A DNA stretch of 32,488 nt from Dactylosporangium sucinum (GCF_014647515.1 NZ_BMPI01000044.1:39296-71783), one strand, 5' to 3'; numbered from the stretch's first letter, positions 16,141-23,275 are shown. Program-made: numbers and translations. Notes: generated by a model not told the origin, from the sequence alone.

Positions 16141-16334
16141 TTTGGTCAGGCGCCGGTCTGCATTGCCTCTCGACGGTGCGGCGCGCGCCGCGCCAGCAAC
16201 CCAACGCGCGACAGGCCCCACAGGTTGACGGCCCTGGTGGGGGGCCAACTCCGGCCGTCAGAGCCACAGGGCCACGTTGATTCGAGGCGTAACACTCGCA
16301 CTGAGGGCGTCGCCCTCACCGGTGACAGGGTTTG

Positions 16335-16402
16335 CGGAGAGCCGACCTTGTCAAGGTGGAGCGCCCTACTGGACGAACGACCTTGGCAAGGTCGGCTCTC
16401 CG
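16335..16402. repeat. 23-bp inverted repeat with nested palindromes
   Basis: Arms 16335-16357 and 16380-16402 are complementary with a single mismatch and enclose 22 nt. Each arm itself contains the palindrome ACCTTG-N-CAAGGT, so the DNA or RNA could form either one long hairpin or two small ones. It lies in 530 bp without a gene. Possible roles are a single-strand origin for rolling-circle replication, a recombination site or a strong terminator; none can be proved here. Confidence 0.65.
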
Positions 16403-16544
16403 TTTGAACAATGGCGGCGGGGAGGGTGATGCCCGGCCGCAACCACTGGCATCCTCGTAGCGTGCGGTTGGGCCTGGACCTGATGGCGGCGAGCCGTTTT
16501 GCTGTTGTTCTCCTTGTTCGGTGCCGTTGATCCGGTGCGGGCGC

Positions 16545-16634
16545 GGGGGGCTTGCCTGCCGCGTCGCCGAAGGCGTAAGCGGCAGGGCGCGAAGCGACCC
16601 CCAGGCGCCACGGTGCGCCGCGTCAGCGGCGCCT
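16545..16634. other. Highly structured noncoding segment of the element
   Basis: A nested stem is visible: GGGGG (16545) with CCCCC (16598), GCTT with AAGC, CCTGCCGC (16555) with GCGGCAGG (16579), and inner CGCC-GAA-GGCG. It is followed at once by a second hairpin, AGGCGCC (16603) with GGCGCCT (16628). No gene overlaps it. It could be a replication origin structure or a structured RNA. The rest of 16141-16670 holds the inverted repeat at 16335 and nothing else I recognise. Confidence 0.55.
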
Positions 16635-16670
16635 TGATCTATGTAGAGAACAAATCGGCAGTGAAAAGCC

Positions 16671-17078
16671 TTACGCGGCGATAGTCGCGTTGAGCAGGTC
16701 CCGTAGCTCACTCACGCTAACTTCGGCGTTGGATAGCCTGATCCGGAGGTCGGGTACTTCGGAGAGCATCCAGGCTTCGAGGTCACTTCCTGCGGCCCGA
16801 TCGAGCGGGAGCTGTAGCGGGCTCATTTGAGCTATCAGGGCGCCCAGTACGCTGTAAAGGCTCGCAGGTTCGGAGCGGTAGAAGCTTGGCCCGCTCTGTT
16901 GTACTAGGCCCCGGATCGTTGCTACTGCCTGCGCTGCAAAGCGTTGCCTGGCTGCTAGTGAGTCGTCCTCCGGTGACCAACTCAGGTGTGCCAGCAGGTA
17001 GTTCGCGGCGCTCCGCTCGTCCGTGCTTGGGCGCCACTCTCCTCGCGTGAGTAGCGCCCTGAGCCAACCCGCTGTCAT
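16671..17078 (-). CDS. Unknown element protein co-transcribed with the GntR gene
   Basis: 135 aa from an ATG that overlaps the GntR stop as ATGA and has AAGGGGAC at suitable spacing; the longer open frame is a shadow of the repressor gene. The sequence is mostly helical (GWLRALLTRGEW, SAANYLLAHLSW, RFAAQAVATIRGLVQQSG) and ends with a likely coiled segment (VPDLRIRLSNAEVSVSELRDLLNATI). I do not recognise a family. Its tight coupling to the repressor suggests a function in maintenance or control of the element. Codon use is less GC-biased than in chromosomal genes nearby. Confidence 0.7.
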   Translation of the reverse strand: MTAGWLRALLTRGEWRPSTDERSAANYLLAHLSWSPEDDSLAARQRFAAQAVATIRGLVQQSGPSFYRSEPASLYSVLGALIAQMSPLQLPLDRAAGSDLEAWMLSEVPDLRIRLSNAEVSVSELRDLLNATIAA

Positions 17079-17890
17079 CGCTGTCCCCTTCGGGGGTCCA
17101 GCAGCTCCGTACGGTAGTACAACACGACCCGATCGGCTGGGATGACGATATCGACACATGCCTCTACCGGCTTTTCACCCGCGTACATGATGCGCCGGAC
17201 AGCAACAACGGGAACCCCGTCGTCGATATCCAGAGCAGCGATCTCGTCGGGGTTCGGCATTCGGGAGCGAACGATCTCATCCACCGCAGTCACTCGAACG
17301 CCCACGCTGTCTAGTTGAGCCATCGTGCCGCCGGGCCATGGCTCGTTAGCAGGGTCGGTAATCGGCGTGCCCTGCACCATGTCTAGGAGCAAGTAGCTGT
17401 AAGACCTTCGATGCGGCGTGCCGTCGAAAACGAAGGTGAACTCGCGGCACAGAAGCATGGTGCCGACTGGGACGCGAAAGACCTCCGCCAGCTCATCATC
17501 AGCGGGCACCTCAGTCAGTGTCCGCTGAAGTTCGAACTGCTCGAACCCTTTGTGATCGTAGTAGAAGGGGGTCGCGTCGCGTTCACTCTCGGCGCGGCCG
17601 ACCTGGTCCAACTCCGCCTGGTAGCGGCTGGACGCCATACGGCGCACCGGACGTTGAGCGCGAACGAACCAGCCCTTGCCGTGGTGCGAGTGGATCAGCC
17701 CCTCGTTCTTCAAGATCCCTAGCCCCTGCCGCACGATCGTGCGAGACACCCCGTCGTACTGCTCCGAGAGGGTCGGCTCCGAGGGCAGCGCAGCTCCCGC
17801 TGCGAACTCTCCTTCGTTGATGCGCCTGCGCAGGTCATCGGCTACCTGCTTGTAGACCGGGCGGTCTGATCGACGGTTGATGGGAGACAC
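17075..17890 (-). CDS. GntR/UTRA transcriptional regulator of the element
   Basis: 271 aa. A winged helix (about 8-75; PVYKQVADDLRRRINEGEFAAGAALPSE and SRTIVRQGLGILKNEGLIHS) is followed by a UTRA ligand-binding domain (about 115-265). The start is GTG at 17890, preceded by GGAGGTGA; an ATG 16 codons upstream lacks such a site. GntR proteins of this type, such as KorSA of pSAM2, repress replication and transfer genes of actinomycete elements, which is the likely job here. A 24-bp palindrome lies about 90 bp upstream in its own promoter, and related palindromes lie before the rep gene and near the left end. UTRA suggests control by a small molecule. Confidence 0.9.
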   Translation of the reverse strand: MSPINRRSDRPVYKQVADDLRRRINEGEFAAGAALPSEPTLSEQYDGVSRTIVRQGLGILKNEGLIHSHHGKGWFVRAQRPVRRMASSRYQAELDQVGRAESERDATPFYYDHKGFEQFELQRTLTEVPADDELAEVFRVPVGTMLLCREFTFVFDGTPHRRSYSYLLLDMVQGTPITDPANEPWPGGTMAQLDSVGVRVTAVDEIVRSRMPNPDEIAALDIDDGVPVVAVRRIMYAGEKPVEACVDIVIPADRVVLYYRTELLDPRRGQR

Positions 17891-17978
17891 GCTGTCACCT
17901 CCGCTTTTTCGGGCGCCGTCGTACAGGCTCATCATAGTCGTGGACTCGTGAGTAACTGCAGTCGGGTGCTTGAGTAGA

Positions 17979-18002
17979 TGACACTCGTAGACACGAGTGT
18001 CA
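17979..18002. promoter_or_regulatory. Palindromic operator candidate B in the gntR promoter
   Basis: Arms of 10 bp (TGACACTCGT and ACGAGTGTCA) are perfect around AGAC. The inner GACAC-GA-GTGTC (17990-18001) is a second palindrome. On the minus strand TTGACA begins at 18003 and CATCTA lies about 17 nt on, a plausible gntR promoter overlapped by the operator. It also stands between the divergent gntR and the 18113 operon, so it may control both. Confidence 0.65.
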
Positions 18003-18048
18003 AGTCGCCCTACTCTAAGACGGTGTCGGTTTCGACGCGCAGCAAAAA

Positions 18049-18078
18049 GGCCCCGACGGGCTGGCACCCGTCGAGGCC
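18049..18078 (-). terminator. Hairpin in the leader of the rep operon
   Basis: Stem GGCC-C-CGACGGG with CCCGTCG-A-GGCC (one mismatch) and a 6-nt loop. On the minus strand it is followed by TTTTT, so it is a textbook terminator for transcription running towards gntR. On the plus strand it lies in the 5' leader of the 18113 gene. Confidence 0.6.
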
Positions 18079-18112
18079 GGTGCATCGGATCTCCTAGCGA
18101 AGGGACCAAACG

Positions 18113-18670
18113 ATGCCTCGTCAGCGTATCTCCACCACCCTGCGCAGCGCCTCAACCAACTCTGGTCCGCTCTCGGCGCCCTCGGCGGCTGGAGCACTCA
18201 TCGAGCCGAACAGCCTGCCGCTCGGCGTGGACCGCATCCCGGGGAACGGCCCGGTGGCGCACTTCCCGCGCGTCCGTAGCGTTGCTGCGGCTGCTGACAC
18301 CTGCTCCTCGCCCATCTCGTCCCCTGCCGCGCTGGTGGCGACCCTCACGCATGAGGAACTCGCCATGGCGATTCACATGTCTGGTCGGCCGTTGTCGTGC
18401 TCGACGCCTGCGACTGCGGTCGCGGTGCTGGCTGCTGAAGGTCTGGCGATTGCCGGTCTGGACGCGGTGCGGGCAGGTGCGCGGCAGGCGACCCGGCTGA
18501 ACCGGGCGATCCTCGCTGACGCGCTGACCTGGCGTGAGGTCATGGACACCCGACGTCTTCTCTGGTCGTCGGACGAGCGTGCCCGGCACGCGCATGACCT
18601 GGCACACCACCTGACCGCCTCCTGCCGTACGGCAGCGCAGACGGTCCAGATGGTGGCGGTGGCCGCATGA
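18113..18670 (+). CDS. Unknown element protein, first gene of the rep operon
   Basis: 185 aa with GAAGGGA 7 nt before the ATG. The first 75 residues are rich in Ser, Ala and Pro and probably disordered; the rest is helical (THEELAMAIHMSG, TAVAVLAAEGLAIAGLDAVRAGARQATRLNRAI, then a helix rich in Arg and His). I do not recognise a family. The stop overlaps the next start as ATGA, and the following gene in turn overlaps rep, so this gene, 18667, rep and xis form one operon with int close behind. A role in replication control or element maintenance is likely but not shown. Confidence 0.7.
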   Translation: MPRQRISTTLRSASTNSGPLSAPSAAGALIEPNSLPLGVDRIPGNGPVAHFPRVRSVAAAADTCSSPISSPAALVATLTHEELAMAIHMSGRPLSCSTPATAVAVLAAEGLAIAGLDAVRAGARQATRLNRAILADALTWREVMDTRRLLWSSDERARHAHDLAHHLTASCRTAAQTVQMVAVAA

Positions 18671-18909
18671 ACACGGCGGACACCATCCGCTGGCGTCAGC
18701 TCCGCCTCGCGCGGGGTTGGGAGCCGGTACAGATGGTCGGCCGGATGAAGATCCTGGCTGATCGTGACGGCATCACGTTGCCGCAGGTGTGGTTCCTGCT
18801 CCGGCTGGTCTTCCTGTGGGAGAACCACCGCGAGCCGGTACCGGCCGTCTACAACGGCCTGCTCCACCGGGTCTTTGACACCTACGTGTCAACGGTGAGC
18901 CACCCGTGA
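18667..18909 (+). CDS. Small element protein overlapping rep
   Basis: 80 aa. The N-terminal part (TIRWRQLRLARGWEPVQMVGRMKILADRDGITLP) looks like a short helix-turn-helix-like helical segment; no firm family can be named. Start and stop overlap the neighbours (ATGA upstream, GTGA with rep), so it is translated together with rep. Its last codons carry a palindrome that looks like the repressor's operator (18875-18892), encoding DTYVS. It may be a small control protein for replication, which is inference. Confidence 0.65.
   Translation: MNTADTIRWRQLRLARGWEPVQMVGRMKILADRDGITLPQVWFLLRLVFLWENHREPVPAVYNGLLHRVFDTYVSTVSHP
18875..18892. promoter_or_regulatory. Palindromic operator candidate C before rep
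   Basis: TTGACAC-CTAC-GTGTCAA is perfect with 7-bp arms. It lies inside the 3' end of the small upstream gene and 14 bp before the rep GTG. The TTGACA half could also be a -35 box, but I see no -10 at normal spacing. It matches operator candidate A over more than 20 bp with few differences. Confidence 0.62.
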
Positions 18910-20819
18910 CCGTGACCGCACTACGACAGGTGACCCCCGGTCCGCCGGGGCTCACCCCACACGCCTCCCCGCTCCCGCCCACCCCGGCGGTTGAGCGTCA
19001 AGCCGAGGTTGACACCCCAGCCGACAGCGCTGCCGACGCTGGCGTGGTCGAGCCGCGTCCTGGCTCCCGCGCTGACCGGATGCGCCGGCCACCCGCACAG
19101 CTCGTCCTGCGGCTTCTCGCCGAGCATGCCGGTGTCTGTGTCCGCCCGGTCCTGGTGCGCCGTACCGACCGGGACACCGGCCGCACCGAGGTGGTCGAGA
19201 TCCCGTGCGGTGCCCGCCTCGCGGCGAAGTGCAAGCCGTGCGCGGAACGCAACCGGCGCCTGCGCATCCAGCAGATCCGCGAGGGCTGGCACCTCGACAC
19301 CGAACCGACGCCGCCGGTCGACCGGCCTGCCGACGAGGTTCTCGACCTGGTCCGCGCCCGCGCCGATCTGGAGTTCGACCGGCGCCGCGCCGAGATGCTC
19401 GCCGACTTCGACCAGGTCGAGATCCTCGATCGGCAGATCGCAGACCTCGACGCCGAGCTCGCCGACGCCCCGCTGCGCGGCAACCTCACCCCGACCGACC
19501 GCACCCCGAAGGAACCGCGGACCCGCTCGACCCGCCGCCGTCAGGACACACCGGACCTGCCCCGCCCGGCGATGTCGGCCCACACGGTCGGCCGGGCCTA
19601 CACCGACGCTGACGGTGAAACCCGCCGCCCCTCGACCCTGCTCACGGTCACCCTGCCCGGCTACGGTGCCGTACACACCAGTTTCCGGCGGGGCTCGTAC
19701 CTGGTCCCGTGCGAGTGCGGCACCCGGCACGGTGAACGCGATCCGCTGCTGGGCACGCCGCTGGACCCGGCCAGCTACGACTACCGGCGGGCCGCGCTCG
19801 ACGCGATCCACTTCGCCGCGCTGCTGGACCGGTGGTGGCAGAACCTGCGCCGCGCTGTCGGGTGGAACGTGCAGTACGCCGGAGCCGTCGAGCTGCAACG
19901 CCGCCTCGCCCCACACGCCCACTTCGCCGTGCGTGGCACCCTGCCTCGCAAGCTCTGGCGCCTCGTCGCCGCCGCCACCTACCACCAGGTGTGGTGGCCC
20001 CACTTCGACAAGCCGGTCTACACCGTGGACCGGGCACCGGAGTACGACAAGGCCCGGAAGTCCTATGTGGACCCCAAGACGCGGAACCCGTTGCCAGACT
20101 GGGAAACCGCGCTCGACACCATCGACGCCAACCCCGACGCGGAACCCGCCTACGTGATCCGCATGGGCCGCATCGACCCGCGCGGCATCAACCACGGCGA
20201 CAAGGACACAGAACGCTCCATCCGCTACGTCACCAAGTACGTCACCAAAGACGTCACCGAGACCGCCCGCGCCGACTCCGACCCGCAACAGGCGCACTTC
20301 GACCGGATGCACGCCGAACTCTCAACCCTGCCCTGCTCACCCACGTGCGCGAACTGGCTGCTCTACGGCGTCCAGCCGAAGAACGCCAAACCCGGCCTCG
20401 TCCCCGGCCGCTGCAAGGGCAAGGTCCACCAGCCCGCCACCCTCGGCTTCACCGGCCGCCGCGTCCTCGTCTCCCGCAACTGGTCCGCCCGCACCCTGGC
20501 CGACATCCGCACCGACAACGCCGCATGGGTCCGCGCCGTCCTCACCAACTACCCCGACGCCGAGGACCAGGCCGACCACCACGACCAGGCCGACGCGCCC
20601 AACCCCGGCGAACCGGGCAACGACACCCCGACAGGTGACCGGTACTACTACGAGCTTGCCCGCCCGGACGACCCGGACGTGCCGTCCTACCAACACCGCA
20701 TCCTCGCCGCCATCGCCGCCCGCGACCGATGGCGACAACACCTCAACCGCGCCCGCGCCCAACTTTCGGCAACTCCACTCCCGGAGGCCGCGAAACCCAG
20801 CAGGACAGGAGGTCCATGA
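18906..20819 (+). CDS. RepSA-like replication initiator
   Basis: 637 aa. It has the layout of the pSAM2-type initiators of actinomycete elements: a Cys-rich N-terminal part (C101, C109, C112), a long charged helix (about 145-190), a second Cys pair (C269, C271), the HUH motif in LAPHAHFAVRG (H337, H339) and the Tyr motif in SIRYVTKYVTKDV (Y441, Y445), with further Cys in a C-terminal LPCSPTC region. HUH initiators nick one strand at the double-strand origin and start rolling-circle replication of the excised circle. The GTG start overlaps the previous gene and the stop overlaps xis (ATGA). The expected origin nick site is not recognisable. Confidence 0.9.
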   Translation: MTVTALRQVTPGPPGLTPHASPLPPTPAVERQAEVDTPADSAADAGVVEPRPGSRADRMRRPPAQLVLRLLAEHAGVCVRPVLVRRTDRDTGRTEVVEIPCGARLAAKCKPCAERNRRLRIQQIREGWHLDTEPTPPVDRPADEVLDLVRARADLEFDRRRAEMLADFDQVEILDRQIADLDAELADAPLRGNLTPTDRTPKEPRTRSTRRRQDTPDLPRPAMSAHTVGRAYTDADGETRRPSTLLTVTLPGYGAVHTSFRRGSYLVPCECGTRHGERDPLLGTPLDPASYDYRRAALDAIHFAALLDRWWQNLRRAVGWNVQYAGAVELQRRLAPHAHFAVRGTLPRKLWRLVAAATYHQVWWPHFDKPVYTVDRAPEYDKARKSYVDPKTRNPLPDWETALDTIDANPDAEPAYVIRMGRIDPRGINHGDKDTERSIRYVTKYVTKDVTETARADSDPQQAHFDRMHAELSTLPCSPTCANWLLYGVQPKNAKPGLVPGRCKGKVHQPATLGFTGRRVLVSRNWSARTLADIRTDNAAWVRAVLTNYPDAEDQADHHDQADAPNPGEPGNDTPTGDRYYYELARPDDPDVPSYQHRILAAIAARDRWRQHLNRARAQLSATPLPEAAKPSRTGGP

Positions 20820-21019
20820 CCACCACCACGACTAGCGAGCGAGAGCGCTTGTGGACCGTGCACGACGTCGGCGAGTACCTCGGCGTGCCGCCCGAGACGC
20901 TCTACACCTGGCGCAAGCGCCGTTACGGCCCAGCAGGACGCCGTGTCGGTCGCCATCTGCGCTACGACCCCGAAGCAGTACGGCAGTGGTTCCGCGACCT
21001 TGAACCCGAGAGGAGGTGA
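20816..21019 (+). CDS. xis: Excisionase (MerR-like helix-turn-helix)
   Basis: 67 aa from the ATG overlapping the rep stop, with AGGAGG just upstream; a longer open frame inside rep is a shadow. The single domain LWTVHDVGEYLGVPPETLYTWRKRRYGP...LRYDPEAVRQWF is the usual helix-turn-helix of excisionases of such elements. It should bind near the attachment sites and direct the integrase to excise. The integrase gene begins 6 bp after its stop, so the two are made together. The rep-xis-int order is typical of AICE. Confidence 0.9.
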   Translation: MTTTTTSERERLWTVHDVGEYLGVPPETLYTWRKRRYGPAGRRVGRHLRYDPEAVRQWFRDLEPERR

Positions 21020-21025
21020 CAACCG

Positions 21026-22228
21026 ATGGCTCACATCGAAGACCGTTGGTACAAGGCCGTTGAGGTCAACGGCAAGACGACACGAGTCCCAACCGAACTG
21101 TGCGGCAAGGGTCGCCGCTATCGCGTGCGCTACATCGCCCCGGACGGGCGCGAGCGCTCACAATCGTTCCCAGACAAGGAAAAGAAGGCCGCAGAGGCGT
21201 TCCTGGTGTCCGTAGAAGCGGACAAGCTCCGAGGTACCTACGTCGACCCGAACGCCGGGCGCATCCTGTTCCAAGACTTCGCCACAGAGTGGCTGAACAA
21301 CCAGACTTTCGACCCTTCCACCCGCGAGGTGACCGAGCGGCGTCTCCGCCGCCACATCTTCCCGCAACTCGGTAGCCGGCCATTGTCGAGCATCAGGCCC
21401 ACGCATCTACGTGAGTTCGATCGCACGTTGCAGCGCGCTGGGCTGTCGAGCGGCTTTCGTGCCGTCACGTACTTCAACGTGGCGACGATCCTCAACGCTG
21501 CCGTTGACGATGAGCGGATCGCCAAGAACCCGTGCCACGCGCGCAGTGCGCCCTCACCGAAGGCCGACCCGCGCAAGGTTGTGCCGTGGACCCATGAGCG
21601 GTTCTATGCGGTCCGGGCGGGTCTACGGGACCGGTTCCGGCTCACCGCTGATCTCGGTGGCGGCTGCGGGCTGCGCCAGGGCGAGATCCTGGCGGTAGCT
21701 GCCGAGGACTTCGACCTGACGCGGAGCGTCATGCACGTCGTTCGGCAGCTAAAGATCGTGGGTGGCCGCCTGGTGTTCGCTCTGCCGAAGGGCCGCAAAA
21801 CGCGGGATGTTCCGCTGGCTGAGTCGGTCGCCGACTCGGTGGCGGCGCACCTCGCCCAATGGACACCGGTACCGGTGACACTGCCGTGGGAGGAGCCGGA
21901 CGGTCCCCTGGTGACGGTTGAACTCATGATCTACGGCACGGGCAAGGCTGCGCTTGATCGAAACAGGTTCAACCGGAGCGTTTGGCACCCGGCGCTGGCT
22001 CACGCTGGCGTGGAGCGCAACCGTGAGCAAGGCATGCACGCACTACGGCACTTCTACGCCTCGGTGCTCCTCGACGCAGGGGAAAGCATCAAGGCCCTGT
22101 CGGAATACCTCGGGCACAGCAACCCCGGGTTCACCCTGCGGACCTACACGCACCTGATGCCCAGCAGCGAGGAACGTACCCGGAAAGCGGTCAACAACGT
22201 GCTTCGGCTCGTGACTGCGACGGCCTGA
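21026..22228 (+). CDS. int: Tyrosine site-specific integrase
   Basis: 400 aa, the usual length for an element integrase with an arm-binding N-terminus (about 1-65), a core-binding domain (about 78-165) and a catalytic domain (about 185-390). The catalytic residues are complete: R217 in GLRQGE, K255 in the beta hairpin, H338 and R341 in HALRH, H364 in LGHSN and Y374 in RTYTHLMP. AGGAGGTGA stands before the ATG. It lies next to attR, as expected. The last codons carry the first copy of the right arm repeat GACGGCCTG, so integrase binding overlaps its own gene end. Confidence 0.95.
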   Translation: MAHIEDRWYKAVEVNGKTTRVPTELCGKGRRYRVRYIAPDGRERSQSFPDKEKKAAEAFLVSVEADKLRGTYVDPNAGRILFQDFATEWLNNQTFDPSTREVTERRLRRHIFPQLGSRPLSSIRPTHLREFDRTLQRAGLSSGFRAVTYFNVATILNAAVDDERIAKNPCHARSAPSPKADPRKVVPWTHERFYAVRAGLRDRFRLTADLGGGCGLRQGEILAVAAEDFDLTRSVMHVVRQLKIVGGRLVFALPKGRKTRDVPLAESVADSVAAHLAQWTPVPVTLPWEEPDGPLVTVELMIYGTGKAALDRNRFNRSVWHPALAHAGVERNREQGMHALRHFYASVLLDAGESIKALSEYLGHSNPGFTLRTYTHLMPSSEERTRKAVNNVLRLVTATA

Positions 22229-22238
22229 CGACGGCCTG
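22219..22238 (+). repeat. Right integrase arm-type repeats
   Basis: Two copies of GACGGCCTG (22219-22227 and 22230-22238), 11 bp apart start to start, the first overlapping the int stop. Spacing and orientation match the left pair at 15610. Confidence 0.7.
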
Positions 22239-22286
22239 GCGGGGATCATGACCGACTACTTCCCTGGTAGAGGCCGTGATCCCCGC
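22239..22286 (+). terminator. Inverted repeat between int and attR
   Basis: Perfect 10-bp arms GCGGGGATCA and TGATCCCCGC enclose 28 nt. The right arm touches the first bases of the attR core. It may terminate int transcription or shape the recombination site. Confidence 0.55.
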
Positions 22287-22299
22287 AGTACGGCACCAA
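22285..22299. repeat. attR core
   Basis: GCAGTACGGCACCAA, identical to attL. Read in the old frame it gives QYGTN-stop (CAG TAC GGC ACC AAC TAG), the displaced end of the metalloprotease gene. CGGC and GCCG flank the middle as short inverted arms, as is usual for tyrosine recombinase core sites. Confidence 0.88.
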
Positions 22300-22398
22300 C
22301 TAGGCCGGCAACGATCCGGCACCCACGGGGGAACGACCCCGGCAACCTCGACTGGCGACCGTGTAGGGGACCACCCACCCCTCATGGGAGATCAGTTG

Positions 22399-23265
22399 AT
22401 GTTGCACACCCTGAAGAAGTTCGTGATCGCCCCGGCGCTGGCCCTCGCCGCGACCGCGACGACCCTCGTCGTGGCCGCGGCCCCGGCCGACGCGGCCGTC
22501 GTCAGCGTCCGCGTCAAGGGCGCCCTGCCGGCCCGCGCCGGCGCCGCCAACTGGTGGACCCAGACGCGGACCGTCAAGAACAAGGCCAAGGTCACCGTCA
22601 CCTGCAGGACGACCGGCCAGTACCTGCGCGGCAACGTGCGCAGGACGGCGCAGTGGGACCGCACCGCCCTCGGCGACTACATCTCGCACGCCTACGTCTC
22701 GGGCAACCCGAAGTTGCCCACGTGCGTCATCCCGGCGCCGGCCCCCGCCCCGGTCGCCGCGGTGCCGCTCGGCCCGACGGGCACGATGACGAACGAGCAG
22801 TTCCTGGCCGCCTCGATCCCGGCCGCCCAACAGAGCCAGCGCGAGACCCGCGTGCCGACGTCCGTGACGCTGGCGCAGGCGATCCTGGAGTCGGGCTGGG
22901 GCCGCAGCTCGCTGTCGGCCAACGACCGCAACTTCTTCGGCATGAAGTGCTTCAACAACGCGCCGGGCTCGTACGCCGCGGGCTGCAAGTCCTACAGCAC
23001 GCAGGAGTGCACCGCGGCGGGCGTCTGCTCGACGACGGTGGCGACGTTCCGGACCTACAACTCGGCCGTGGACTCGTTCCGCGACCACGGCATGGCGCTG
23101 AAGAACCTGTCCCGCTACGCGGCGGCGTTCCTGTACACGAACAACCCGAACCAGTTCGTCGCCGAGGTCCACAAGGGCGGCTACGCGACCGACCCGCAGT
23201 ACACGACGAAGCTGCAGGCCCTGATGGCGAAGTACAACCTGTACCAGTACGACCTCACCATCTAG
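22399..23265 (+). CDS. Secreted glucosaminidase (peptidoglycan hydrolase)
   Basis: 288 aa from the ATG with GGGAG 8 nt upstream; the frame is open further upstream but that part overlaps attR and has no signal. A signal peptide (KKFVIAPALALAATATTLVVAAAPADA) is followed by an SH3b-like domain (about 35-110), an Ala/Pro linker, and a GH73-type glucosaminidase domain (about 130-285; QAILESGWG with the likely catalytic Glu, then NFFGMKC and YATDPQYTTKL). It should cut the glycan strand of peptidoglycan outside the membrane. The 95-nt leader starts right after attR, so before the element arrived the metalloprotease gene was its immediate upstream neighbour. Confidence 0.92.
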   Translation: MLHTLKKFVIAPALALAATATTLVVAAAPADAAVVSVRVKGALPARAGAANWWTQTRTVKNKAKVTVTCRTTGQYLRGNVRRTAQWDRTALGDYISHAYVSGNPKLPTCVIPAPAPAPVAAVPLGPTGTMTNEQFLAASIPAAQQSQRETRVPTSVTLAQAILESGWGRSSLSANDRNFFGMKCFNNAPGSYAAGCKSYSTQECTAAGVCSTTVATFRTYNSAVDSFRDHGMALKNLSRYAAAFLYTNNPNQFVAEVHKGGYATDPQYTTKLQALMAKYNLYQYDLTI

Positions 23266-23275
23266 TCCCGCCCTC

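Larger units (their letters stand above)
15489..22299. mobile_element. Integrated AICE-like element with rep, xis and int
   Basis: About 6.8 kb bounded by the 15-bp direct repeat GCAGTACGGCACCAA. Inside are a tyrosine integrase next to the right end, an excisionase, a RepSA-like initiator, a GntR/UTRA repressor and small unknown genes, which is the core gene order of actinomycete integrative and conjugative elements. Paired arm repeats stand at both ends. Base composition is lower in GC from 15.6 to 18 kb than in the flanking chromosome. No FtsK/TraB-type translocase gene, the usual transfer gene of such elements, is found between the ends, so it may replicate but need help to transfer. The attachment target is a protein gene rather than a tRNA gene. 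Confidence 0.9.

Noticed and set aside
22304..22398. A c-di-AMP (ydaO) riboswitch before the glucosaminidase
   Set aside because: Such riboswitches are common before wall hydrolases, and GGGGGAAC and some short stems are present, but the leader is short and I do not find the other conserved parts. A covariance model search would decide.
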